Of a stretch of 64,000 nt of DNA, positions 23,010 through 33,716 are shown piece after piece; position 1 is the first letter of the stretch, and every line of letters starts with the position of its first letter. The position numbers were made by a program, and so were the translations under genes. The stretch comes from Isoetes taiwanensis (lineage: Eukaryota; Streptophyta; Lycopodiopsida; Isoetales; Isoetaceae). Below the pieces are notes generated by a model, which saw nothing but the letters and a program-made list of their open reading frames with translations, had not been told where the DNA came from and made no database searches. The stretch is taken from contig JAJEKV010000042.1 of assembly GCA_021234155.1 (NCBI GenBank), positions 2,045,257 to 2,109,256 on the forward strand, given 5' to 3'.

Positions 23010-25231
23010 ATGGTCGTACCTGTGGTACCCGTCCCTCATCATTCTCGGAAAGTGACTCCGGCAGCCCCCGAAACAACGGATCACCCAAGATCAAAGAACG
23101 AATTCATCCAATTCGGGAGCTTTGATATGGCGGCCTTCACTGCCTGGATGATTCAAAATCAGGGTATTCCGGAATGGGACAACGTGCTTCGTGAAGAAGA
23201 GCCGGAACTTCCCAGACCGACTGCACCAATCTTTTCAAATGAAGAATGGATGAACATTCTTCGACAGCAAAAATTTCTACATGCGCCTGATGAAGATTTC
23301 ACCAAAGGTATAAACCTGGATTTCCAATCTGCTCGGGATAAACTGCGCACTCTGGAAAAAAATGCAGTAATAGGATGGGTGGAAAGGGAAGGTTTTAATC
23401 TGAATGAAACAGCTAAACAAATCTGTATGCTCAATCGGAACATTCAAATAGCCTCCATGCATTGGCTACAATCACCCTTTTTTCTGCTTGAGCTAACATC
23501 CCAGGAAGCTGCTCTTGACTTGCTGCAGAGGAGCCGAATCATTTTCCGAGGATACCAAATCAAATTTCAAAAAATGGGACCTCCTCACCCAAATCCCTCC
23601 CAGTCACAGCCTTCTTGCAACCCCATGGACTTAACCCAGTCTACTGGAATGAAGATTGTTTTAAGGCTATCTTCAACTCTGTTGGCATCTTCTTATCTGC
23701 AACTTTCCGTCCAGATAGACCTCCTGTTATTTATGTCCAACTCGACCTTCTTAAACCTATTACAAGAGAGGTAACTTTCTTTGATCTGTTTAAGCGGATT
23801 TTGCAGCTAAACTGGAGTGGTCTCCCCCCGGACTGTGGCATATGCGGGAAAAAGTTCCATGGAGGCGGTAAATGCATACCAAGGCACACTTTGGGAGAAT
23901 ACGAGAAGGAACTACAGACTGGAATGAACTCAGAAGATGACAGAAAATGGATCTCAGAAGGAGATGGAAGCTACAGTAACTCAAGCAATGGATACTCCAC
24001 ATGTGACGCACATGGGACATACCAAAGCACAGGAAACAGAGAAAATTTTAAAAAATTGCAGAGAAAAAGACAAGACAGAGAGAGAATAAGACAAGCAAAC
24101 TGGAACCTCTCTCAAAGAATTCTGCAGGCTTTCGAGGAAAAAAAGAAAGGAAAGAAAACAATGGCTCATGTCAGCAGGAAACAGAGTAAAGAAGTATCGT
24201 TCGCGAAGCAACAACAATTTGTAAAATTTAACAAGGATAGCCTCCCAAACAGAATATACATCCAGGGAACGCAGAATCCCAACAATCTGGTGGAACAACA
24301 ATAGTCTTAGTTGGAAGAGAGCCCCACCAGGATCAGCAATGACACAAACTCAGGAAAACAGGTTTTGGAGCAATTCGCACAGCAACAAACACCAGACAGA
24401 GAAGAGCAAGCACGAGATACAGTCAATTGGGAAGATTATGATACGGGGAACAGATTTCAGATCCTCAACCTGGAGGAAGAAAACCCAGAATCACAGGAAA
24501 CGGTACAGATAGAAGATTCGATGGTTCACACAGAGACCAATAGCATGGATAAACAAAGGAAGGAAGCAAACAGTAGTAGGAGTCCTCAAGGAGAAACTGA
24601 GTACACTCCAGTTCAGTCTTCAGAGATTGTATCTCGGTCTGCAGCCACCATATCCGCACAGCCAACTCAATCCACAAACTGCAACTCCCCCACATGCATG
24701 CCCACCACCAATATAAATCCTAAACCTACCTCACAGCAAAGTCAAGAGCAAGCTGAGGATGGCATTTCTTTCCTCCAAGCCTTCATACAATGCAAAGATG
24801 ATGGCAGATACGCTGCAGCAGTAGAGCGGTTCGTTGATGATGCCATTGAAGAATTCCTTCAAATACCCATAATAGAAGCAAAAGGAGATCGAAAGGATGG
24901 TAAAGATGCTTTCATCCAGGTAAGTAACCAAACCTTATCTGATTTGAGTAATTCATCCCTTAGTCCTGGTGTTTCCAATATAGAGGGAGAACCTTGCACC
25001 CCAATTCTTTCCAAATTTTGGGTCCATATGGAGGACGAGGGAGGAGTCTCCGATAGTGAATGCAGTGATATCACCCCAAAAGATTCAGAAATCCTTGGAG
25101 CATATTTAGATAAAACCAAGCCAGGAATTACCCCTTCCAGAAGAACTACAAAGAAACAAAGAAAGGCATATCTGAAAGATCCTAATTTCAGTGGACCAGC
25201 ATCCAACACCAGGAAATCTAAATCCTCTTAA
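23010..25231 (+). pseudogene. LINE ORF1 (DUF4283-like, zinc knuckle), broken
   Basis: The reading starts at 23010 in one frame, changes frame near 23600, and has two in-frame TAG stops at 24302 and 24308 before an open tail to 25231. The first part (about residues 35-190) resembles the DUF4283 RNA-binding region of plant LINE ORF1. A canonical knuckle CGICGKKFHGGGKC (Cx2Cx4Hx4C) lies at 23834-23875. A basic, coiled region rich in R, K and E follows (about 24040-24200), then a long acidic, Ser- and Gln-rich C-terminal part. The protein would package the element RNA. Intact length would be about 740 residues. Confidence 0.8.
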
Positions 25232-25266
25232 ACTTGTCCTCTCTGCCTTTTTGCAGTTGCTAGTGA

Positions 25267-28200
25267 TGAAAATAGTTACTTGGAATGTCAGGAATCAAAG
25301 GTCCCATAAAAAGAAGGAGATTTATTGCCCTGGCAAGGGACTACAATGCTGATCTTCTAATGATCCAAGAGCATCACCTCCCTCTCTTTGAGGCCTCCAA
25401 CCTAGGAGAGTGGATAAAAAAAGGAGCTGGTTCAGCCTACATAACTGCAGATGGAACCAAAGGTGGCCTAGCAATGATCTGGACCACCTTAAATGTAGTC
25501 TCCTCATATTGTGCATTCTGTGAATGTGGACATGCAAGGTCATACCCTTGGGATTATCAATATATATGCCCCTATTGAACCAAATGAAAGAGCCCCTATC
25601 TGGAAGGAAATCAAAGAGTGGATCATTGGTCAAACTTCCACCAAAGATTGGATTATGGGAGGTGACTTGGTTCGGGAAATACCGGGGTTAAAGAGCATCT
25701 GACCGTTTAAAATTAAAAATTGACAGGTTGTTAACAAAGTTGACGGATGTGGGCCCGTTTAATTTTCTAGCTTTTTAGGAAATTGGTGGGTTTGGACATC
25801 ATTTGACGTAAAAAAAGCTGCCTCTTATTTTTTTTCACGGATTCTCCACGAGCACCCTATTGCATTTATTTTTTTCGGCACTTTCCCTTTTAGGTTTAGG
25901 TTTTCTCTATTACGTTAGGTCGAGCAGGCTGTGGCACGACGGCGCCTTGCAGGTTCGAAGAAGCAAGCACTGCAAGCAGCGAAATAGCAGCATTCGGCTC
26001 CCTATGCAAATGCGATATAGCAGCAGCAAATGGAGGAGGCGCTGTTCTGTTCCTCTCCTCCCTCTGGCAAGCAGCAGCAGCAACACCCAATCTTTAAACT
26101 GTATATATCCGGTTCATTTTTAATTCTTAGGAAAATTGCATGTATGTTTTGTTTTTCGTAGGAAATTGTAGGCTGGAAAGGGCTATAACCGGGTTATGTT
26201 CGCAAGTCCAGGAAATTTTCCTTGGACTTGTAAAAAGTTTCCCGAACCAAGGGAGGTGACCTTAATAACACCCCCCATTGGGATCTTAAACTGGGCAACA
26301 GAATCAACATATCAAGGAGTGAAAGACAGGAATGGGAAGATCTGCTTCAAGTTACTGGGTTGACTTACATCCCCTCAGCCAATGCCAAATATACTTGGTC
26401 CAATAAGAAAAAAGGAACTGAGAGAACTTACTGCACTCTGGATAGATTCTATGTAAACAACCCTAACATCTCTACTATTGATATTTGTATTGTCACTGGA
26501 GATGAAGGAAACATCCTATCTGACCACTTTCCTCAAATATTGGAAACCATTGATCTTAGTACCAAACCTAAACCCTCCAACTCCCCCTTCAAATTCAATG
26601 TGTCTCTGCTACATAATACCACCTTTTGTCAGGAATTTAGACAATTTTATTTTACTCAACTAGCTATAGGTTGCCACCAGTCGAAGAGACAATTCAGCAG
26701 TAAGCTTAAAGACTGCAAGAATTGGATTAAAGAGTGGGGGAAAAAAAGACAAAGAGGAAGAGGAGGAGTTAGATAAATTCTTCAAGAATATTCCAGCCGC
26801 CAAGCCTATGGAGAAAAGTAATGATGAATACCCTGATGACAAGGAAATTCTGCAGGTATTAAAAAGCATGGAGAAAGGCAAGAGCCCAGGTCCTGATGGA
26901 CTCCCTCCCGAATTTTTCCTTACCTTCTGGATTGTTATGAAAGAGGACTTCACAAATTTTATCAAAGGCGCATGGGATGCTGTTTCTCTTCACCCTTCTT
27001 TCAACTCCAGCCTAATCACATTGATTCCCAAGACCAAAACGCCGAGCAAGCTTAATTCTAGCCAAAATTCTTTCTATTCGGATTCTCATGCACCTGCACA
27101 ACACAGTGAGTAACTGCCCGTCTGGATTCCTTTCAGACAGATTTATTCTAGATAATTACATTGCAGCCAATGAAGCTATCCGCTGGAACAGACTCTCTAA
27201 ACAAGGCTGCATGTTGCTTAAATTGGACTTTAAAAGAGCCTACGACTCTATCACATGGACTTTCTTACAGAGAGCTCTGCAGCATATAGGAATTCATCAA
27301 CTCCTCATAAACAAAATTATGTCCATTAATAATTTAGCCTCCTCTAGTTTGTCCATCAATGGCTCCCCCACCAGTTTCTTCCCCATAAGAAGGGGGGTTA
27401 GACAAGGGTGCCCTCTGGCCCCATATTTATTTTTATGTGTTGCAGAGATGCTCACTAGAACTGTGCAAGGTCTTCAACAACAAAACTTAATCCAAGGTCT
27501 GCAAATGCCAGGGTCAGAGAAGCAGCTCACTATAATGCAATATGCTGATGATACCTTTATCCTTTTGAAGGCTCAGCAGACTAGCTTTAATCATCTGCTG
27601 GATAGCATACAGAACTTTGCCACTGTTTTAGTTGTGCAACTCAACTTGAACAAATGTAGCATTCTGTGGGAAGACCCCAATCAATCAATGGACACCAAAG
27701 GCATCAAAGTCAATCCTCCGAATCAAGCCATTACTCTCCTCGGGCTCCCTCTTGCCATAAATATGCCCAGTAAAGAGGTCTGGAGGCCTGTAGTAAATAG
27801 AATAAGGAAAAAGCTCCAGTCCCTCTCTCCCAACCTCTCTTTTGCAGGCAGAGCCTTAACAACTAATGTGGTGCTTGCAAGCACTCATGTATACTTCTCA
27901 TCTGTCCTCATTGCCAATAAAGAAACCTATAATGATATTGAAAGATGCCTAAGGGAATATGTGTGGAAAGGCATGCATTTTGTTAATTGGGATGAGATCA
28001 CTCATAGCAAGAAGGAGGGAGGTCTTGGCTTTAAAATCCTGCAGAAACACAGCCAAGCTCTTGGTGCCAAATATGTATGGAAAGCTATAAATGGGTGGAA
28101 CTCCCCTGCCATGGAGTTCATAAGATACTGGCTGCAGAATAGTAAACCTTTTGGAATGAAGAAGTATATTCATCACCTCCCGGACTCTGCCTACTATCAG

Positions 28201-29270
28201 TTCAAGTGTGCCCCAAATACATCCCCTCTTATGAGAAAATTTTTTGAGGCCTGGAATCTGGTAGCTGAAGGCTTTGAGCACAAAGATATTAATTTTGATA
28301 GTGCTAATTTCTCCTTATTTTGGTCCCCTATTTTTGCCAAACAAAATGAAGTCTGCTGGGCCCTTAAACATCCCCAGATTTGGAAAAAATGGAAATAGGC
28401 AGGCATCACTCAGCTTCAACACTTCTGGAATGGGGATAAATGGCACAACTGGGAGCATGTCAAGCAGATGATAAATGGGAAGAGAACAGACAAGATCATC
28501 TTCGATACAATCGTGGATGTCGCTAATACTCAGAATGAATGTAAAAAGCCCAAAAACCCGGATTGGCTATCGAAAAACTCTGATCAGTATAAAGTTGCTT
28601 TAGGTTATAAAGTCCTCGCCCCTCCTAAAACCATGAACCACGCTAATAAATGGCTTGTCCCCACAAACATTTTAAGAGAATTCTAAGAAACAATTGGAAA
28701 TCCTACTCTCAGCCAAAAGTGCACATGTTTATCTGGAGATGCCTGCATCATGCCCTGCCAACCAATCACAGTATGTCAAGAAGACGTAAGGATCTGCAAA
28801 TCGACCCGAAATGTAAACTTTGTGGGCACCATTCTGAGACCACCAGTCATATTTTTTATTGCCCTAAAATTAGAGAGTTTTGGAGATGGGTAGATGACTA
28901 TTTTAAGACAAAAGGCCATAACTTAGGCAACTGGGCCAACTTGATGGACCTTTTAAAAGAGCCCAATGCTTTTCTCAACACGGTTAAGCAGACTGCCCTC
29001 TGGATAATTTGGAAACACAGGAACAAGATCAATTACTCCAATCATAAGGTGGATATTGCCTGGATGAAAGTAGCTTTTCAAATAGAAATTTCTAGAATTG
29101 CAACAGCTCATAAAAGTAGCAAACAAGATAAAGCGGATAATGATTGGCTATCTATTGGGAATTTTGTAGGATTAAATTACATTTTTGTATGTAAAGATAT
29201 GATTATTGCTGATGACCACTTTCTGATATACAGAGCTGCTGATTGCTCTCACCACAAGGATGAACTGTAA
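25267..29270 (+). pseudogene. LINE ORF2 (endonuclease, RT, zf-RVT), broken
   Basis: ORF2 begins MKIVTWNVR at 25267, then shifts frame into GIKGPIKRRRFIALARD and MIQEHH (endonuclease Asn and Glu). The GGD-LNN block is split by the TIR element at 25667-26250, and SDHFP (26519) completes the domain. A pre-RT segment appears deleted near 26740. RT follows: GKSPGPDGLPPEF, LITLIPK, a second small loss near 27060, FKRAYDSITW, RRGVRQGCPLAPYLF and an intact YADD at 27541-27552. After a stop at 28396 and another frame change, the zf-RVT domain reads KCKLCGHHSETTSHIFYC (about 28810). The protein would nick the target and copy the RNA. At least four frame disruptions make it inactive. Confidence 0.88.
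25667..26250. mobile_element. Non-autonomous TIR element (584 bp) in the LINE endonuclease domain
   Basis: The insertion begins TTGGTTCGGGAAA and ends with its exact inverse TTTCCCGAACCAA. GGGAGGTGAC precedes it (25657-25666) and follows it (26251-26260). Removing one copy restores the GGDLNNTP motif of the endonuclease in frame, so the insertion is defined to the base apart from end ambiguity. Because the 5' flank ends in C and the 3' flank starts with G, the ends can also be read as 14-bp TIRs starting CTTGG with an 8-bp duplication. The duplication is thus 8-10 bp: hAT if 8, Mutator-like if 9-10. Short open frames inside it are not coding. Confidence 0.93.
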
Positions 29271-29682
29271 GCCCCCTTTTCCTGATTTGTCTAACTTTGC
29301 AGCTGCTACGGAGATCTTCAACAATGCGCATCGATGGCCCATCCCCCACTCCATTGATGAGGATCTGAATAAGCTCAAACCCTTTCTGCTCAATGGATTC
29401 CAGGCACACATTTTAGACAGATTCCTCTTTTGCTATGAAAGACTCCTTACAGATGAACAGTTCCTCCACTTCCGAGACATCTTCTACCACCACAAAGCAC
29501 TGCAAGATGCCCATGGAGAAGCTCTCATCCTTTTCTCAGATACACCCCCTCTGTGGTTTTTTGCCTTTGCACCAGAGTGGAACGAGATTGGCTGGCAATT
29601 GGATCCGGTGGCTACAGATTTGGTGATCATCGAAGAAGACGACACGGGTCGGATTTCAGATTTCATCCTACAAGGTCTTTAA
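29260..29682 (+). CDS. LINE third ORF, overlapping the end of ORF2 (140 aa)
   Basis: The start codon lies inside the last codons of ORF2: ATGAACTGTAA contains both the ATG and the ORF2 stop TAA, an 11-base overlap suited to termination-reinitiation. The predicted protein is 140 residues, acidic and aromatic-rich, with no zinc finger or membrane segment. No family was recognised. It begins with a Pro/Asp-containing segment, has a central region of likely helices rich in F, H and L, and ends in a Glu/Asp cluster. It is the only intact ORF of this LINE. The duplicated 3' end at 48278-48700 keeps it open too, with three or so amino-acid changes. It could be a real LINE protein or a chance ORF. 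Its overlap with ORF2 and its length favour a real one. Confidence 0.5.
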   Translation: MNCKPPFPDLSNFAAATEIFNNAHRWPIPHSIDEDLNKLKPFLLNGFQAHILDRFLFCYERLLTDEQFLHFRDIFYHHKALQDAHGEALILFSDTPPLWFFAFAPEWNEIGWQLDPVATDLVIIEEDDTGRISDFILQGL

Positions 29683-29902
29683 CTGTAACGGCTTCCTCTT
29701 CAATTGGCATCTTTTTTGGTCCTCTGGCTATCAGTTACAAACCGTACTTTTTGTAGTTAAACGAATTCCATAATACTTATAAACAGGTGGAATTCAGAAA
29801 CTGCTGAACCCAAGGGGTTCCTTTTTTATTTTATGTAAATTTTCATGATCAATAGAAATCTTCCTTTTCTCCAAAAAAAAAAAAAAAAATTTGCTTGAGA
29901 GC

Positions 29903-29959
29903 AAGGCAGCGGTCAATTCCAGAACTGGGTTAAATTTGGCGATGCAAACTTATTTAGGG
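29903..29959 (+). other. Host flank of the LINE, cut by the inverted-repeat breakpoint
   Basis: The sequence from AAGGCAGCGGTC to 'gcaaacttat' (29903-29953) follows the LINE target duplication and recurs after the LINE 3'-end copy at 48.9 kb. After six further bases the right arm of the inverted repeat starts at 29960. The position marks a rearrangement junction. Confidence 0.7.
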
Positions 29960-30095
29960 TTCTTATGCTACAGAGACATGTGAAGCGACAATAACGTACC
30001 ATCTTTCTCTGCAAGCAAGCCTTCGAACTTCTTCGTCCATTTGAACAGAGATTGTAACCTTTCCCGACCACGGATCTGCTGCAGGGAGTTTTGCT

Positions 30096-31035
30096 GTGGA
30101 GCTCCGATTATATCTGGGCATTGTACCTTTTCCACAGATAACTGAGCAATATTTTGGCAAAATACACAGGATTTTTGAACTAGGTCTCCATGATTTTGAA
30201 AATTTTCTGGAAGCCGAAGATCTTTCTGGTTTTTCTTTGGAGCCAAAAATGGCCATTTTGTCATTCACGACAGCGGATTTGTTGTGACAATCTCTAATGC
30301 ATGAAGTCTCATTGTGGAGTGCATCGGCCATTTTGTCATTCACCGCGGATTTGCTGTGACAAAGACTTTATATGATAATATAGATGCGGGCGATTGCTTA
30401 GTTCCAGCAATAAAAAGCTTCATGGTTGCTACTGATCCGGCCAGAGAACCCGGGGATTCAGATCTATGGAAAAGGAAAGGAGGAGATTTGTATAGCCTAC
30501 AGAGCCACGATTTGCAGCCCAGTAGTCTGGCAATAACTCTGGGAAAACCTTTAACAAGAGGTGTGAATGTGATGATGGCAAAAATTAATATTGTGATGGT
30601 GGGAACTAAATGCAGGTGAACATAATTTTCAGATGCCCAAAACTCGCAACATGGTTGATGCAATGAGGAAGGTCAACTTGAAAGATGCAGCAGAAAGACT
30701 TGAAATGAGTTGCTTCTGGATGTCCTGCAGGAGAAAGACTTGAAATGAGTTGCTTCTGGATGTCCTGCAGGTGAATGTTCTGGAAAAACTCTCTATATAT
30801 TGTTTGTTTTCTTTGATTCATTTCAATGGCTTTATAGGATAGCTTTGCATGTATATAAACATTTGTAGGTGATTCCAATATCATGTTTTTTTTGTAACAG
30901 GTGTTATATGATTCTACCAAGGCCATTCCCTCAGAGGAAAATAACAAAAGTTGAAAAAGATTCACAAACTGAAAATGGCAGCAAGGGGCACTGCCTCACG
31001 AGAAGAGCTCCTTGCAGGGAAGCGAACCATATAAG
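30096..31035 (+). pseudogene. Exon-like ORFs of an unidentified gene (also in left arm, minus strand)
   Basis: Three segments look like exons. About 30314-30616 ends at GCAG/GTGAAC and holds an open frame with 'SSLAITLGKPLTRGVNVMMA'. About 30633-30770 is preceded by TTTTCAG and contains 'NMVDAMRKVNLKDAAERLEM'. About 30901-31038 lies between TAACAG and AAG/GTATC. A separate frame at 30096-30287 has 'EQYFGKIHRIFELGLHDFEN'. The 40-bp duplication breaks the second segment. No family was recognised, and the frames do not join cleanly. It could be a gene fragment captured by the Helitron-like sequence, since Helitron ends lie in the same arm. Equivalent text is at 3275-4313 on the minus strand. Confidence 0.25.
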
Positions 31036-31528
31036 GTATCTTGCTGCTTTGCATTATGAAATTACTATAAGTAGGTCCAACAATTAAGTGGTTGTGCTGA
31101 GAATATGTAGCATGGACATTACATGTCAACATAGAATATTTTATTTTGTAGTCGTTCAAAAGATGTAGCCTTCCAAGTGCCCAGAGCATGTGAATGATAT
31201 AGCTTCATTATCCATTGTCTAGGCTTTCATTCTGTACTCACTTGAAATAAAGATGTTATGAAACATAGGCATGTGTACATTTTTTATATCTTCATTTCTA
31301 GAAAAGAAACATTTAAACACTTGTGTAATAGGAGCTCAGAGGCTTTTGCGGGTGTTTTCTGAACCCTACAGCGATATTTAGATAGCTTTGGCAGAACGTC
31401 GACATTGCCCTGGGGACCAAGTTCCGTGGTTTAGAGCACACTTAAGTTTTCAATTGTATTAAGTGAATATGAGGAAAGTTTTTCAGCATCCTACTGGAAG
31501 CAAATAGGGATTACAAACTCAAAACTAA

Positions 31529-31558
31529 CTAGTAATGGTGGTTGGCATTACCGGGCGT
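31529..31558 (-). mobile_element. Helitron 3' terminus in right arm
   Basis: Mirror copy of the terminus at 2713-2742: read on the minus strand it starts GCCCGGTAATGCC and ends in CTAG. Confidence 0.6.
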
Positions 31559-32798
31559 GAGCACTATTGTGTTTGTATTTGGAAAGGAAGATAGAAACAC
31601 AGAGAATGTTGTTAGAAATACAGAGAATGTCGATGCTAGGGATGTCAAGTTAGTGGAGGAGTACATACTTGTAATGTATTAGATAAAGGTGCAATGTAGT
31701 GACTTCATGTTGGAAGTTTGAGTGGTAGTGTTTAGGAACTTGTTGTTGATTTATATGATTTTCGTTATATGATATGATTTGTCTAGTGATTTACCTTTAT
31801 ATGTAGACACAAACCTTGTAAAAGCGTTGGATATCGAAGGGATGAAGGGATAAAATTCATGAGATATGTTCATAAGTAACTTTAAATTTATGTAGGTGCT
31901 CATCATATTGATGTCGTGCTGAGCAATTTGAAGATGGAAAAGTAGGCCATATTTTTCTACTTACCAATTAGTTTATATGATGTGAAAACACAAAGATATC
32001 TGTACATCAGACTTCGTAAAAGGATGCAGCATCATGGAATATGTGATGGATATAACATGATCTCAAAGCTTCAAGTTTACAACACATTTTAGAAATATGT
32101 GATGGATATAACAGGATCGTCTCGAAGATCTAAATGCAAGCCTACACTTTTAAGAGTAAAAATGTTGGAACATATTTTTCCCGTACCAAACTGATAGCAG
32201 TAACAATATGATTGGGCCTAACTATATTTCCCTACAGCAGATGCATATTTTGGAGGAAAGATTGTTAGTAGTCTTTGCTGCTAAATTCTCCTTTGTATAA
32301 GAAGAAATGTACAGATTGGAGAGAACTATAGGGCGCCCACATATACATGATGCAAAGTCAGAAATGCAACCTTTGTTCAAAGGAAGTTCTATTCTGTCTT
32401 TCTATTTTTAAATGAAGATCCGTAGGTTCTTGCTTAAGTATCAATTTGTGACAATGTTTTCCTTTTTAGATTGACCTTCTTAACAATCAAGATAGATTCT
32501 GGAGTGCTCAAGATTTTACGTTCATTCTAAAGGAACCTCTTTCATTAGTTGGTACTGGAGATCTATCATCCAATGGATGATATTGAAATAAGATTGGCCA
32601 TTCATGTTCGTATGAGCAAACCCTATTTGTTTCCAATTTTATTTTCGAGGAAGATCGTGATATTTCTTTTGCACAGTATAAATGGCTATCTTACTTTTAG
32701 TATATGTCATTGAACCACACAAACATGACATAGAGTTTGCATATTACAAAAGTTATCCCATAACTAATTTTCGGCGATGAATTGATTTGGATTGAACC

Positions 32799-33045
32799 TT
32801 ATCGTCCACGGAGACTGGATGGATTATGGGACCAACAAACCCGGAAAAGTCGGTGGCAAACAACTCTCCATTGTAGTTTGCTCCGTCTCTTTAGTGATGG
32901 AGGCGCCAACAGACCTGCAAAGTCTGGTGGCAAACATCTCTTCAGTGTAGTTTGCTCTGCATTTTTACTAATGGAGGGACCAACAGACCTGCAAAGTCTG
33001 GTGGCAAACAAATCTTTAGTGTAGTTTACGCCGCATTTTTCAGTG
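32799..33045 (-). repeat. 74-bp tandem repeat in right arm with LINE 3' motif
   Basis: Mirror copy of the array at 1205-1455, with the GTCTCCGTGGACGATAA motif at its end (about 32800-32816). One unit differs from the left arm near 32850. Confidence 0.7.
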
Positions 33046-33167
33046 ATGGAGGGAATACATCTGGGAGACCTACAAACCACAGACGAAGCGCTTTGGAATA
33101 GGCTTCAGAACTTGTTTACTTGAGGGTTCTATATGGTTCATGCACAAGTAGGAATGGGCTCCACATG

Positions 33168-33716
33168 TTATACACATGTGGGGATCAGCGAGATGGCACC
33201 TGTATTCAAAATTTTGTCCAAGGTAGTAGACCGAGGAAAGTCACAAAAAGTGTCAAATACATCTAGCTCCAAACACTCCCAATACTCTTGAAAGAATTCA
33301 ATTGGTATACCATCCAACCCTAGACATTTTTCATTTTTAAGTTCAAATACTGTCAAACTCAGATCAGCATCAGTTATATTAGTTTCCACGGATAGACATT
33401 GCCCTTCAGAAATAATGGGAGATATCCTAGACAGGATTGCGTCTCGCATTTTTTACTGAAAGGGCAAATGTTTCTCGACAAAAAATGTTTGAAAGTGGTC
33501 ATGCAGATGTTGCTTGATCTCTACCGGTTGTGAAAGTACTAAGTCATCTGACAAACGTAAGGATGATATGGCTGGCGTCATGCGACACTGCTTAGCTACA
33601 CGGAAGAAGAAGCCCATACAACGGTCTCCATCACGGAACCACAGCAATTTGCTTTGGTCTTTGCTTGCTGAATCTGTTCTAGTTCCAAGGCTTGAATTTA
33701 TGCTAGTATATGACAC
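33168..33716 (-). pseudogene. LINE ORF2 fragment in right arm
   Basis: Mirror of 595-1105. Here the pre-RT frame is longer and unbroken (33716-33453), with LLWFRDGDRCMGFFFRVAKQ and 'PVEIKQHLHDHFQTFF', followed by the RT start at 33449-33168. The left arm has a short substituted stretch in the pre-RT part, so this copy is the better preserved one. Confidence 0.8.

Larger units (their letters stand above)
22765..29889 (+). mobile_element. Nearly full-length LINE (L1-type) with 13-bp target duplication and poly(A) tail
   Basis: TTTGCTTGAGAGC occurs at 22752-22764 and again at 29890-29902, immediately after a run of A (about 29872-29889). That sets the element at about 7.1 kb, including a 584-bp insertion. 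Inside are a 5' leader (22765-23009), ORF1 with a zinc knuckle, ORF2 with endonuclease, RT and zf-RVT domains, and a third ORF (29260-29682). ORF1 and ORF2 are broken, so this copy is not autonomous. Target duplication and tail show it arrived by target-primed reverse transcription as an essentially complete copy. Confidence 0.92.

Noticed and set aside
25860-26123. 87-codon plus-strand ORF inside the TIR element
   Set aside because: The element is non-autonomous. The frame has no transposase motif and overlaps an equally long antisense frame.
29247-29270. LINE ORF2 ends in KDEL, an ER-retention signal
   Set aside because: ORF2 proteins have no signal peptide and act on nuclear DNA. The four residues come from codons that also form the overlap with ORF3, so coincidence is likeliest.
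29952-29962. TTTAGGGTT at the inverted-repeat junction as a telomere-like seed
   Set aside because: It is a single nine-base match to the plant telomere repeat in AT-rich DNA. No second unit is present.
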